Assembly: GCF_014640615.1 (NCBI RefSeq)
Contig: NZ_BMHH01000013.1
Coordinates: 1,820-65,819, forward strand
DNA: 64,000 bases
Reading direction: 5' to 3'
From: Paramesorhizobium endophyticum
Lineage (GTDB): Bacteria; Pseudomonadota; Alphaproteobacteria; Rhizobiales; Rhizobiaceae
A program made the position numbers and the translations under genes. Within the stretch, counting starts at the first letter, position 1. Each line of letters opens with the position of its first letter. Positions 27,362 to 35,312 of the stretch are shown here, in pieces. Under the pieces are notes generated by a model, which saw only the letters and a program-made list of their open reading frames with translations, searched no databases and was not told where the DNA came from.

Positions 27362-27759
27362 GGCCTCGAGCCTCCAATCACTTCACCCGTGCTACGGTCC
27401 ACAACCTCGCCGGTGATGAGCTTTTTAAAACGGGAATTGCGGGAGCCGGGCATTGTCGGCTCTTTGCCGATGCCAAGGTGCTTTTTTCGGACATTGGCGA
27501 TTTTGGATTTTACCGTCATCTCGGATGCGGTCTTTTTCCGGTGAGCGTCTCGCAACGCCGGGTAAAAGTTGCTTTCACGGTGTTCGCCACCAAGAATGAG
27601 CGCCAGACGATGGTCCAAATCCCATTCGTCGCTAGGCTGGATTTTCTTCCCGGTCAGGTGACATATGCCGTTCTCGCGGTCGAATACGCGTTGCCGGACG
27701 CGCGCAGGCACCTTTTGATCGTCGTTCTTTCCAATCCATTCGGGAGTTTCGCGGGCCAT
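27358..27759 (-). CDS. HNH endonuclease
   Basis: The 133-residue protein has CHLTGKKIQPSDEWDLDHRL, then an Asn in ESNFYPALRDAHRKK, which is the HNH beta-beta-alpha-metal site. It has one Cys before the motif and no paired zinc knuckle. The start at 27759 gives MARETPEWIGKNDDQ and touches the next gene. Possible roles are packaging, recombination or a free-standing homing-type nuclease; its early-operon position does not favour packaging. Confidence 0.8.
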   Translation of the reverse strand: MARETPEWIGKNDDQKVPARVRQRVFDRENGICHLTGKKIQPSDEWDLDHRLALILGGEHRESNFYPALRDAHRKKTASEMTVKSKIANVRKKHLGIGKEPTMPGSRNSRFKKLITGEVVDRSTGEVIGGSRP

Positions 27760-27962
27760 TATTTTACCTCCCGGTAAATGATCACGCGCTCGACCTTGAT
27801 AAGAGAAAGAATGGCGTCGCTGGGCTTCTTCCTGCCTTTCAATACTTCGGACACGAAAGCTGAAGAAACGCCGCATTCCCGCGCGATGTCCGACTGCTTT
27901 CGGTTGTAGGTGACAAGGGCGCGGAGGCGATCAATAACTTCGTTCTCTGGTATCCCGGTCAT
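27759..27962 (-). CDS. XRE-type HTH protein (67 aa)
   Basis: The helix-turn-helix RKQSDIARECGVSSAFVSEV followed by KGRKKP is a clear Cro/C1-type DNA-binding motif. Small size and position inside the recombination operon suggest a CII- or Cro-like accessory regulator. Confidence 0.75.
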   Translation of the reverse strand: MTGIPENEVIDRLRALVTYNRKQSDIARECGVSSAFVSEVLKGRKKPSDAILSLIKVERVIIYREVK

Positions 27963-29080
27963 GGCTTCATCCTCCGCGCATCGAGGTAGGACTTCGCTTT
28001 CGCGGGCTCGATGTCGCCCTTGATCACTCCGTCAGCCGTCTCGAAGGCCACCTTGAGAAATTCCAGGTCGTTCGGCATTTCGCTTTTCCAGGCGTTCTTG
28101 GCCTGTTCAAGAATGCCGCGGCGATCCTGTGGCTTATGGGATGAACCCGCGATCTCAAGCAGCTTCGCGGCGCATTCTTCGCGCAACGACATGGCAACGG
28201 CATCGAGATAATCAAGAGTTTCAGAGGGAGGCTCCAGCTGTTCCGTGGTTACCGCGCCGGGGTTCTCGCCTCCCTCTGCCGCCGCATCATCTGCGGATTG
28301 GGGGAGGGTGGAGACAGGGGATTCTCCACCCTCAACGCTGCCGGTGGAGGATTGGCCGGCAGGCGTGTCTTGTTCGGTGAATTCTTGAGTGCTGGCGAGC
28401 GTTTCCGTTTCCCGCGTCACGAAGTCCTGATTAAAGCCCTCGTTCGCCTGCGGTTCGCTCTGGCGCTGCTGGAGGCGCTGCATGAGGGAGGGTGTCACGT
28501 CCTTGGCATTGTCCGGGCCCTGGAACTGTTCGGCTTCGTCGCGGTCGTAAACACCTAACAGAACTTCCGGGCAGTGACGGCGCGCCCAAGAGCGAGCGGA
28601 GAAATATCCAAGCTGCTGCTGCGGATCGGACTTCCAGAGCGGGGAGTTCTTGACGGGTATCTGTCCGATAGGCGGGGAGGTGTAAGTGCATTCCTCGCCA
28701 TCGAGTACGCCGGTTACGGTACAGGTCATATCGGCACCAGTCCCTTCGAACCGATATTTCAGCCGCCCCTTAATGCCGGAACGGGTATTGACGACCGCGG
28801 CGATAAGTTGGGCTTCATAGGCAATCGTCCCGTTCACGGAATATGACTTGGAGGCGACGGCGAAGGGTGACATTTGCCATTCAAGGGCCTGCATAGCCAC
28901 GGCCATACAGGCCCCGGCGTTTCCACGAAGATGCTTGGGCAGCGCAATATCGGCCTTGCACATCACCTCGGCAAAGCGAACGACTTCACCCAGGTTCTGC
29001 GGTGCAATGCTCGATCCGTTGGCACCAGACGTGACGGTCACGCTGTTGATGGAGGTTTCACGCGGGGCGATCTGGTTCAT
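27959..29080 (-). CDS. RecT-family single-strand annealing protein
   Basis: RecT-type proteins anneal complementary strands after resection by a partner exonuclease. The core (about residues 30-210) has KHLRGNAGACMAVAMQALEW, then SVNGTIAYEAQLIAAVVN and GYFSARSWARRHCPEVLLGV, typical of RecT. A disordered acidic linker and a C-terminal helical tail follow. The ATG at 29080 (MNQIAPRETS) is chosen. A RecE-like nuclease gene lies immediately upstream. Confidence 0.88.
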   Translation of the reverse strand: MNQIAPRETSINSVTVTSGANGSSIAPQNLGEVVRFAEVMCKADIALPKHLRGNAGACMAVAMQALEWQMSPFAVASKSYSVNGTIAYEAQLIAAVVNTRSGIKGRLKYRFEGTGADMTCTVTGVLDGEECTYTSPPIGQIPVKNSPLWKSDPQQQLGYFSARSWARRHCPEVLLGVYDRDEAEQFQGPDNAKDVTPSLMQRLQQRQSEPQANEGFNQDFVTRETETLASTQEFTEQDTPAGQSSTGSVEGGESPVSTLPQSADDAAAEGGENPGAVTTEQLEPPSETLDYLDAVAMSLREECAAKLLEIAGSSHKPQDRRGILEQAKNAWKSEMPNDLEFLKVAFETADGVIKGDIEPAKAKSYLDARRMKP

Positions 29081-29292
29081 TTCGATGCCTCTGGATTGAG
29101 ATTGAGGTGGGAGGGGAGTGCGATGAAGAACCGGCCCCGGCTCGTCTCCATCTTGATCTGACTGATGCTCCAGTTCTGAAGCCATCCGGCGTTCTGGGGT
29201 TTATGCCCGTTGAAGACAACATCGCCGGCGAGGATAAAATCGATAACGATCCGAGGGTCGGTTATTCGACCCCCTCTGGTCCATTTTGCCAT
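29077..29292 (-). CDS. Small protein between RecE- and RecT-like genes (71 aa)
   Basis: MAKWTRGGRITDPRIVIDFI, then GDVVFNGHKPQNAGWLQNWS. It touches the exonuclease stop and start on either side, so it is probably made together with the recombination pair. Function unknown. Confidence 0.65.
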   Translation of the reverse strand: MAKWTRGGRITDPRIVIDFILAGDVVFNGHKPQNAGWLQNWSISQIKMETSRGRFFIALPSHLNLNPEASK

Positions 29293-30299
29293 CACGCCGC
29301 CTCCGCATTTAGCTGCGTGTCGATCCGCGTCCGGGCCCAAGATGGCATTTCGACAAATGAGATGTGCTGGTCATGGCCGTCGTAACCAGGCCATTCATTG
29401 CGCTTCAGGCATTCGGAGAGGATGTTGAGGCCGCGCATGGCTTGGCGCTCTCCAAGCTCGATATCCGCATCTTTCAGGGTGACGACGCGCACATCGTAGG
29501 GTGCCGATTTTTCAACAAAAACGAACGTGAACGAGGTGAAGGCGTCCTGCCCGAGAACATCCCGCACGACCATGCGCGTGAAGGCTGCCTGGATGTGATA
29601 GCCATGGGAGAAAATCGCTTTGGATAGGCTATCGTCATCGACCGAGGCAGCGGTTTTCAGATCCACGAAATCGCCGCTGTGATTCGGGATCACATCCGGG
29701 CGGGATTTCAGCCAAATTCCGTTGCGCTGGGTGAATATGGACCGCTCGATCCGTCCATTCAAAATACCAAGGCGGATGGCTTCTTTGCGCGAAAGCGATT
29801 CCGCAATCTTCTTGATGTGGCCGATTTCGGTTTCGGTGATGACCGTTTTGCCGGCGGCAGCCTGCTTCGCCAGCCATTCCTTGCACGCGTTCGCATTGGC
29901 GTTCCACGGCTTCCAGACGCCCTTGTCATCCTCGTACTTGGCCGGGCGAAGGGAATACCGCTCTGCAAAGCCATCCTCGCCCAACAGCAGCATGTGAGCG
30001 GCTTTGCCGAAATCGAGCGCCTTGGAGCCTTCCGGTTCCTCAGCATTCGGATTGTAGGGGCTGGCATACCAATATTCGAGCGGTCGCCGCAGGATGGTGC
30101 GGAGGCTTGAGGATGAAATGGAGAAGCCATCGAACAGGCCGATCTCCCGGTGATACGTCTCGATTGGGACGCCGGCATACACGCCCGGTCGCATGATTTT
30201 TTCGCCGATCCAGACGTGTTCTTTCGCCAATCCCTTGACGATGCGGTTTACGATACTGCCGACAGGCTGCATGGAATCGGTGTCGATGATCTTGCTCAT
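29292..30299 (-). CDS. RecE-like PD-(D/E)XK exonuclease
   Basis: The 335-residue protein has YHREIGLFDGFSISSSSLRT near the N-terminus, an Asp in SRPDVIPN, the core DFVDLKTAAS (D and the D-x-K motif), and HIQAAFTRMV with the conserved Gln, which together make the RecB/RecE nuclease fold. It would resect ends for the RecT-like protein encoded downstream. Confidence 0.85.
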   Translation of the reverse strand: MSKIIDTDSMQPVGSIVNRIVKGLAKEHVWIGEKIMRPGVYAGVPIETYHREIGLFDGFSISSSSLRTILRRPLEYWYASPYNPNAEEPEGSKALDFGKAAHMLLLGEDGFAERYSLRPAKYEDDKGVWKPWNANANACKEWLAKQAAAGKTVITETEIGHIKKIAESLSRKEAIRLGILNGRIERSIFTQRNGIWLKSRPDVIPNHSGDFVDLKTAASVDDDSLSKAIFSHGYHIQAAFTRMVVRDVLGQDAFTSFTFVFVEKSAPYDVRVVTLKDADIELGERQAMRGLNILSECLKRNEWPGYDGHDQHISFVEMPSWARTRIDTQLNAEAA

Positions 30300-30469
30300 G
30301 CTTCTGTCCTCCGCTCTGCAATTCGATGGTATTCAGCTTTGAGTGTCTGCTTGGTGCGTTCGTCCGGCTCGCTTGCGATGAGTTCGGCCAGACGCTGGAG
30401 CGCGTCGTTCCGCGGGAGCCTGGCGATGCAGGCGAGTTCGACGGCAAGGTTCATCTGGTCTTGGATCAT
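30296..30469 (-). CDS. Small phage protein (57 aa)
   Basis: MIQDQMNLAVELACIARLPR begins this short helical ORF, which is coupled by ATGA overlaps to the RecE-like gene after it and the XRE gene before it. The double overlap supports it. Function unknown. Confidence 0.7.
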   Translation of the reverse strand: MIQDQMNLAVELACIARLPRNDALQRLAELIASEPDERTKQTLKAEYHRIAERRTEA

Positions 30470-31140
30470 GGCCGCGCCTCGTCGGCGGGGAGGCCAGAAG
30501 ACGAGATAATTTCGAGCGGGTGCGGCATATACTCGACAGGATCGACCGGGCTTTCGCCCTCAATGTCCCACCAATATCCGCCCTTGTGATCCGTCCAGAC
30601 GGACTCATAAACCCGGCCATCTTCATCTCGGACCCAATAATGATCAGAGTTCCGGATGGTCATTTCCTTATCGGCGTCGTATGCCATCGTATGCTCGAAG
30701 GTGATGGTCGTGTCGGCTTCGGCAATCGGCCTCCAGAATTGAGAAAGACCGGCGTTCGGCGCAGGTAGTTCCGCCAGAGATCCAATTAGGCTCGCAAGAT
30801 GTTTGAGAATGCCTGCGTCTTGGATTTTATCGATCATCTCGCCGTAACGGAGCGCTTCGGGCGAAATGGCGGAGATGGTCCTGATTTGCCCGTCGCTGCC
30901 TATCCCGGCGAAGAAATCGGGAATGCCGCATTTCAGAACAGCGGCGAACTGCACCATTCGACTGGCCGCTATCCGGTTCGTGCCCTTCTCGTACTTCTGG
31001 ATTTGCTGGAAGGTGATACCGACCGACTCGCCAAGCTTCTCTTGGGAGATGCCCCGCACATTGCGGATACGGCGAAGGTTGACGCCTACAGCCTGATCAA
31101 TCGCGTCCTCATCGATCTCGATCTGCGGTGAGTTGGTCAT
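30466..31140 (-). CDS. XRE-family regulator with C-terminal extension (224 aa)
   Basis: The HTH VRGISQEKLGESVGITFQQI followed by QKYEKGTNRI is a canonical Cro/C1 domain near residues 25-60. The C-terminal part (ITFEHTMAYDADKEMTIRNS onward) is not recognised. The ATG at 31140 is chosen because an overlap with the previous stop and MTNSPQIE fit. It may regulate this operon or act as a helper of the switch repressor. Confidence 0.8.
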   Translation of the reverse strand: MTNSPQIEIDEDAIDQAVGVNLRRIRNVRGISQEKLGESVGITFQQIQKYEKGTNRIAASRMVQFAAVLKCGIPDFFAGIGSDGQIRTISAISPEALRYGEMIDKIQDAGILKHLASLIGSLAELPAPNAGLSQFWRPIAEADTTITFEHTMAYDADKEMTIRNSDHYWVRDEDGRVYESVWTDHKGGYWWDIEGESPVDPVEYMPHPLEIISSSGLPADEARP

Positions 31141-31496
31141 GGCTGACGGCCCTCCGCTTCGGCGATGGCTGCGCGGATCGTGCGCAGCGTGTTCCAGCAT
31201 TCGTTGTCTGGATGCTGTCCGGTGCACAATTCCTCGACGCCAAGTTCTGAGGCCTTCAACGCTTCAAGCAGATCGGGCGCGGCGGCGATCACGCGGGCGT
31301 TAGCAATCTGCTCTTCCCCATCAGGCCAGTGCCAATCTCCGTCGATGACGCGCGGCGCATGGATGTAAACCCATGATTGCCCCAGACCATCTTCTGTAGG
31401 CTGGCGCGTGACTTGATGGATCGTACAAACTTCATAGCCGCGCGTTTCTGTGCCGATTTCCCACGGCCCCGGCGTATGCTTCGCTACCTCGCTCAT
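31137..31496 (-). CDS. Recurrent phage protein (119 aa)
   Basis: The protein begins SEVAKHTPGPWEIGTETRGY and has ANARVIAAAPDLLEALKASE; this combination is very frequent in small phage proteins of alphaproteobacteria. Function unknown. Confidence 0.75.
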   Translation of the reverse strand: MSEVAKHTPGPWEIGTETRGYEVCTIHQVTRQPTEDGLGQSWVYIHAPRVIDGDWHWPDGEEQIANARVIAAAPDLLEALKASELGVEELCTGQHPDNECWNTLRTIRAAIAEAEGRQP

Positions 31497-31582
31497 GAAA
31501 GCGCTCCAATGCAGAGTGAAAAAATGAAAACGAACGTGGCGGCAGAGATGAGGGAGGCGATATCTTGAAGAAGGTCACGCAT
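31493..31582 (-). CDS. 29-residue membrane peptide
   Basis: MRDLLQDIASLISAATFVFI continues as one hydrophobic helix ending GALS. It is coupled by ATGA to the next gene and by TGATG to the previous one. Continuity in a tightly packed operon argues that it is translated. Function unknown. Confidence 0.55.
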   Translation of the reverse strand: MRDLLQDIASLISAATFVFIFSLCIGALS

Positions 31583-31824
31583 CAGGCGGCTTCCTTCTGG
31601 GGGCGCCATGAGCGAGCGCATTCATTGAACAGGCAACGCCGCCGCCATTCCTCCGCGATCATCTCGTCACGGATTTCCGCAATTTGCTCGTCGGTGAACC
31701 ACGACAGACCGTTTCGGCGAGCGAGCGTGGCAATCGCGTCTTCGAGTTCGCTTTGACCCAAACAATTCTGCCGGGCGTCAGACCGCTTGATCTGGGCTTC
31801 GTAGCGGGCGCGGGTGTTCATCAC
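31582..31824 (-). CDS. Hypothetical phage protein (80 aa)
   Basis: The segment LARRNGLSWFTDEQIAEIRD and a Cys-Trp-rich tail are visible. No family is recognised. It overlaps both neighbours. Confidence 0.6.
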   Translation of the reverse strand: MMNTRARYEAQIKRSDARQNCLGQSELEDAIATLARRNGLSWFTDEQIAEIRDEMIAEEWRRRCLFNECARSWRPQKEAA

Positions 31825-32156
31825 ATCGCCTCCCCGGACGCATAGGAAACATAGGCAGGTGAGGGGGTGATGTAGCCTCCCTCATGCTCGAGGGCTTCCG
31901 TCAGCAGATCGTCGTCGGCGTCGGCCAGATCGCATATTTCCGCCCCGATCAGCTTCATGAGTGGAGTGGCGGTATCCGAGAACAGCGAGACGTACTGGCT
32001 CGGCTCGCCGGACTTCGAAACGTCCACCAGAACGTCATTAGCCACGATGAAAGGCTCGCCGTTCTCCCATTCAAGGTCGAGATCGATATCGCAGTTTACT
32101 TCCTGCCAAATACGACCGTCAGGCATTTTCAGGCTGGCTGTGTAGGAGGTTTTCAT
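31821..32156 (-). CDS. Hypothetical phage protein (111 aa)
   Basis: MKTSYTASLKMPDGRIWQEV and an acidic, beta-rich body. The ATG at 32156 is chosen; it begins 62 bp after the previous gene, so this is the first small internal break in the leftward operon. Function unknown. Confidence 0.65.
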   Translation of the reverse strand: MKTSYTASLKMPDGRIWQEVNCDIDLDLEWENGEPFIVANDVLVDVSKSGEPSQYVSLFSDTATPLMKLIGAEICDLADADDDLLTEALEHEGGYITPSPAYVSYASGEAM

Positions 32157-32217
32157 GTTCGTGTTCCTCGCTAAAGACTTCGGGAAACCGCCCCGTGAGG
32201 CGGAAACCGGAGGGCTT

Positions 32218-32553
32218 TCAGGCAAACACCGCCTCCATGATTTTCTTGAATTCGTAGCGGTTGGCTGACAGGTTTTTGGCTGCCTGCGCGACCATGGCCT
32301 CAGCCAGCATGTCGCTGACCTTGGACGCACCCTTGATGGCAGCTTCAAGGATGGCGCTCTTCTCGCCGGAGAGGTACGTGCGGACTTCCGGGATGATCTC
32401 CGTTTTCATGAAGTCTGCGACAACTTCACCGATCTGATCACGCATCGTCCAAGAATGGTTGGTGAGCAGCCCTTCAATGAGTCTCTGGCGGACTTGAGCC
32501 TGAATGTCGGCTGCGTTTTCGGCCAAGAATTGCTTGAGGTCTTCTTCGGTCAT
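32218..32553 (-). CDS. Helical phage protein (111 aa)
   Basis: Begins MTEEDLKQFLAENAADIQAQ and is predicted to be helical throughout. The C-terminus is FKKIMEAVFA. Function unknown. Confidence 0.65.
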   Translation of the reverse strand: MTEEDLKQFLAENAADIQAQVRQRLIEGLLTNHSWTMRDQIGEVVADFMKTEIIPEVRTYLSGEKSAILEAAIKGASKVSDMLAEAMVAQAAKNLSANRYEFKKIMEAVFA

Positions 32554-32617
32554 TTCATTTTCCTCTGTTGCTAAAACCATCTGGAACGCGGCGCGGACGC
32601 CGCTGACCGGAGGGGGT

Positions 32618-32935
32618 TCATCCAAAATGCTTGTCTTCGAGAGCCTGGCGGGCGAGGCTGTAATCCTCGGGGCGCGCCATGACTTTCGCGATGCAGGAGA
32701 TCGAATATTCCGCCTCGCGCTTTTGCCTTTCCACGGCGCTCATCTTGTTATTCGGGTTGAAGAAGACTTCCGGCTTAAGGCCGTCCTTGGGAAGACGACC
32801 GAGAACATTGGCTTTGACCGCTGCCCGAAGCTCCGCGCGGACCTGAGATGGAACCTTGCCGCGAATAACCCGAGAACCTTGGCAAAGGATTTGCTCAACG
32901 TTGGGGCCAAACTCTGCGGTGTACATGCTGCTCAT
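32618..32935 (-). CDS. First gene of the leftward early operon (105 aa)
   Basis: The protein MSSMYTAEFGPNVEQILCQG ... is basic in the middle and unassigned. It is the first gene after the leftward promoter at about 33009-33040, where lambda N-like or anti-repressor genes often sit. I see no RNA-binding motif to confirm that. Confidence 0.7.
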   Translation of the reverse strand: MSSMYTAEFGPNVEQILCQGSRVIRGKVPSQVRAELRAAVKANVLGRLPKDGLKPEVFFNPNNKMSAVERQKREAEYSISCIAKVMARPEDYSLARQALEDKHFG

Positions 32936-33008
32936 CTCGTCTCTCCCATCTGTTGGCGCGGGCAGATCGGCGTTTCGCTTCTTCGTGCCGCGGTGGGTAT
33001 GAGAGGTA

Positions 33009-33060
33009 TAATATGCGCATACGTATAACAGTCAAGTGAAAAAATGCGCGAACGTATAAA
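33009..33060 (-). promoter_or_regulatory. Leftward early promoter with two operators
   Basis: On the minus strand TTGACT is followed after 16 bp by TATTAT. The spacer is occupied by a 20-bp operator, TAATATGCGCATACGTATAA on the plus strand (33009-33028). A second site, GCGCGAACGTATAA, is at 33046-33059. The same sequence is found at the rightward promoter (35016-35035), which is strong evidence for a shared repressor. Confidence 0.75.
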
Positions 33061-33088
33061 GTTTCTTGCGTTGGCGTATATCGGCGCG

Positions 33089-33126
33089 TAAAAGAAAAGC
33101 CCCGGAGCGGTGATGCTGCCGGGGCC
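33089..33126 (-). terminator. Leftward intrinsic terminator
   Basis: On the minus strand GCCCCGG pairs with CCGGGGC (33119-33125 with 33099-33105) and is followed by CTTTTCTTTT. It would end the leftward transcript that includes the gene at 33616-33903, just before the leftward early promoter. Confidence 0.75.
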
Positions 33127-33600
33127 GAATGCGGTCTCAAGTCAAATCGGTTGTAGCAAAACAAGGATGGTTACGCAACCGAAACGACCGCTCCGGCGCG
33201 CAGAGAATCGCAAAATGTTGGGTCTGCTCGGAGGTTCCCGCCAACAAATTGTGTTTTGAGCGCTAAAGCAGCGGTCTTTCTCGGGATTGGCCCGCAGCAC
33301 CGATCACCCGGCGCATGAATTCCGAAGCGGTTCCTCATCCCAGGCTGATGAGGCGGTTCCAGCGGGGTAGACGCCGCTCGACTGGTTTGGATGCGACTTG
33401 AGAGATTGAACTGCCGAAAAACCCTCATGCATGGGGACGGCGTGGCCCACCGGTGAAACGGGCAGGCAGGGATACTGGAGCTTCATAGCATCCCGGCGTG
33501 GCGCCATAAGCCAAGCCGAAAAGGGCGGAACCCCTCCGTATGAGGGTAAACGTCTTGATAGCCCGTAGTGTGCCTAGAATCAGGAAAGAGCCAAAAGCGT
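33127..33600. other. Non-coding stretch with hairpins, possible leftward RNA
   Basis: No convincing gene is present. Two short leftward frames (33171-33428 and 33304-33507) overlap in different frames and resemble no family I know; the second has fair codon bias. Perfect hairpins occur, such as CCTCATC...GATGAGG near 33335-33355 and CCCTC...GAGGG near 33533-33547. The interval ends at a leftward terminator, so it may be a long 3' UTR or an RNA gene. Confidence 0.45.
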
Positions 33601-33615
33601 CAGGAGGAAGTCGCG

Positions 33616-33903
33616 TTACTCGCGCACAGCACGCTTTCGCCCGCGCGCCAGGATTTCAATGGCCGCTACGGTGTTTGCTGTGAACAGCTCCAGCTCGTCA
33701 TCCGTCAATGATGCAAGTGCGGGCCTCAATGCATCCGCGATTCTGTCAGCGGAATCGCCTTGCGCCTTGCTCCACAGCCAATCATTAATTTGCCTGTTAA
33801 CGCTTTTTTCACCTCGCGCATCATCGATGATAGCCATCAGTTCAGGCGACAAGCGCAGCCTGAATTCTTTCGGTTTTGGCTTTGGATTCCGCAGCTTAGG
33901 CAT
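33616..33903 (-). CDS. Ribbon-helix-helix-type DNA-binding protein (95 aa)
   Basis: KEFRLRLSPELMAIIDDARG, then SVNRQINDWLWS, has the beta-strand plus two helices of Arc/MetJ-type proteins. The C-terminus DDELELFTANTVAAIEILAR is helical. Its position in the immunity region suggests an Arc-like regulator. Confidence 0.7.
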   Translation of the reverse strand: MPKLRNPKPKPKEFRLRLSPELMAIIDDARGEKSVNRQINDWLWSKAQGDSADRIADALRPALASLTDDELELFTANTVAAIEILARGRKRAVRE

Positions 33904-34005
33904 AGGCGGAGTTATGCCAGAAAGGCATTTCTCCCGAAATGGTCACACTTTGCCGCAAAGTGGGTCCATTTTAATGCTATGAGCGGCCGGCCCAAGGAAT
34001 TGTGA

Positions 34006-34413
34006 ATGGTACCCTGTGCCCACGGCGATGATAGAGATCGGCAAATCCGATGCATTCTTGTTCGGATGATATTGGATATCCGCGCCCTGTTCGTCGCACG
34101 GAAACGCCCCACCGAAGAAACGCTGGTCCAATTAGCCATCCAGCTCGGGGAATACGAAGACAAGCCAGTCAACGCTTCCGAAATATCCCACATCATCAAA
34201 ATCCCCAGGACATCAGTTATCCGGCACGTCGATGCGCTTGTGGCCCAAGGGAGGGTGCGCGTTGAGAAGGATGGTCGCCGAATGATTATCAGGCCTCCAG
34301 AAATAGATTTCCCCGAAACAAAACTATTTTACCGGGAAGCAGAAAGAACAGTTGCGCGCGTATGTAGCGAACTGTCCAAAATGGACACTTTAGCGGCTAG
34401 ACATAAAGAATGA
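34006..34413 (+). CDS. MarR-like winged-helix regulator (135 aa)
   Basis: PVNASEISHIIKIPRTSVIR followed by HVDALVAQGRVRVEKDGRRM is a winged HTH with wing. AAGGAA lies 7 bases before the ATG at 34006. It is divergent from the ribbon-helix-helix gene. It may tune the lysis-lysogeny switch; similar proteins occur in immunity regions of rhizobial phages. Confidence 0.7.
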   Translation: MVPCAHGDDRDRQIRCILVRMILDIRALFVARKRPTEETLVQLAIQLGEYEDKPVNASEISHIIKIPRTSVIRHVDALVAQGRVRVEKDGRRMIIRPPEIDFPETKLFYREAERTVARVCSELSKMDTLAARHKE

Positions 34414-34479
34414 CGCTAGGTAACGTTTTCGCATTGCCTCAATCAAAGGTAGCGGCGGGGAGCGAAGGGGGGCGGGGCG

Positions 34480-34713
34480 GTGGGGACGAAAATAGATGCG
34501 AAACGGGGGCCTGAGGTCGATCAGGCGCACAGGGAAGTAATAAGCGTTTACAAGGAAATGGAAGAGATGGTGGGCTTGTTCGGGTCGTTAACACCGCAGG
34601 CTCAAATCGCCATCATTGATCAGATGCGTCGCCTTCAAGTTCTCGAAGCCGCCGCGCCATCTCCAAAAGAGCTTCCCGACTTTTCTTCGAAAGCTTCGGA
34701 AAAACCTCGATAA
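34480..34713 (+). CDS. Small ORF convergent with the repressor (77 aa)
   Basis: GTG start after GGGGCGG. The protein has the helical segment HREVISVYKEMEEMVGLFGS and then LTPQAQIAIIDQMRRLQVLE. It overlaps the 3' end of the repressor gene by 101 bp on the opposite strand, so it may be spurious or an antisense control element. Confidence 0.4.
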   Translation: MGTKIDAKRGPEVDQAHREVISVYKEMEEMVGLFGSLTPQAQIAIIDQMRRLQVLEAAAPSPKELPDFSSKASEKPR

Positions 34714-34948
34714 GTTCGTCTTCGAGAGACGTTGGATCGGAGCTTCTTGTTTTGTTGTTATCTTTGCTCACGGTTGCGACTGAATTATAAAGATCGACAA
34801 TTGCGTCGCGGCGGTGGCCTTCTGGCTCCGATCCCTTAAACCAACGACTAACTGTCGCTTGAGAGGTTCCAAGGCGCTCGGCAAGCTGGACCTGGGTCCA
34901 GCCAGTTTCTTTCAGAATGGCTCGAAGATAGAAATCGATCTTTCTCAT
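34613..34948 (-). CDS. CI-like XRE repressor (111 aa)
   Basis: The HTH WTQVQLAERLGTSQATVSRW with FKGSEPEG lies at residues 16-40, the place and form of phage repressors. It has no LexA/CI autoprotease domain, so induction would need a different signal. It is divergent from the Cro-like gene, and operators lie between the two. Confidence 0.82.
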   Translation of the reverse strand: MRKIDFYLRAILKETGWTQVQLAERLGTSQATVSRWFKGSEPEGHRRDAIVDLYNSVATVSKDNNKTRSSDPTSLEDELIEVFPKLSKKSREALLEMARRLRELEGDASDQ

Positions 34949-34987
34949 GCAAGCAGCCTAGACACAGACCGTCACAAAAGAAAAATA

Positions 34988-35035
34988 CGAGCACGTATAA
35001 TTTTTGCTTGAATTTAATACGTATGCGCATATTAT
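34988..35035 (+). promoter_or_regulatory. Rightward early promoter with operators
   Basis: TTGAAT (35008-35013), a 16-bp spacer, and TATTAT (35030-35035) form a promoter whose spacer carries TAATACGTATGCGCATATTA (35016-35035). This is the same operator as at the leftward promoter. A second half-type site, GAGCACGTATAA, lies at 34989-35000. The expected start of RNA near 35042 is at the Cro ATG, implying a leaderless message. Confidence 0.75.
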
Positions 35036-35042
35036 GCGCGAT

Positions 35043-35279
35043 ATGAATGCACTTAAGAACATCCGCAAGAACGTTTTCAAGGTCACGCAGCAGGAATTTT
35101 CGGCTGTGGCAGGAGTGACGCAGGCCACAGTTTCCCGTTGGGAACGCGGCGTGGCTCCGTCCTTGGACGAGATGAAGGCAATTCGTGATGCGGCTGTCAA
35201 AAGGGGCATCAATTGGGATGACAGTCTTTTCTTCGACGCCCCCGCAGAAGTTTGCATCGGTGATGCGGGAGCGGCGTAA
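35043..35279 (+). CDS. Cro-like regulator, probably leaderless
   Basis: MNALKNIRKNVFKVTQQEFS and then AGVTQATVSRWERGVAPSLD give a Cro/C1-type HTH. The ATG at 35043 is 8 bases after the -10 box and no Shine-Dalgarno is present, so translation most likely begins at the very 5' end of the mRNA. Upstream in-frame ATGs at 35034 and earlier lie inside the promoter. Confidence 0.8.
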   Translation: MNALKNIRKNVFKVTQQEFSAVAGVTQATVSRWERGVAPSLDEMKAIRDAAVKRGINWDDSLFFDAPAEVCIGDAGAA

Positions 35280-35312
35280 CCATTCCCTCCATGAACATTC
35301 GAGGATTGAGCC

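Noticed and set aside
33304-33507. A 67-codon leftward frame with fair codon bias
   Set aside because: It overlaps another leftward frame of similar quality and matches no family I know, so neither is called as a gene; kept as a possible small gene in the non-coding entry.
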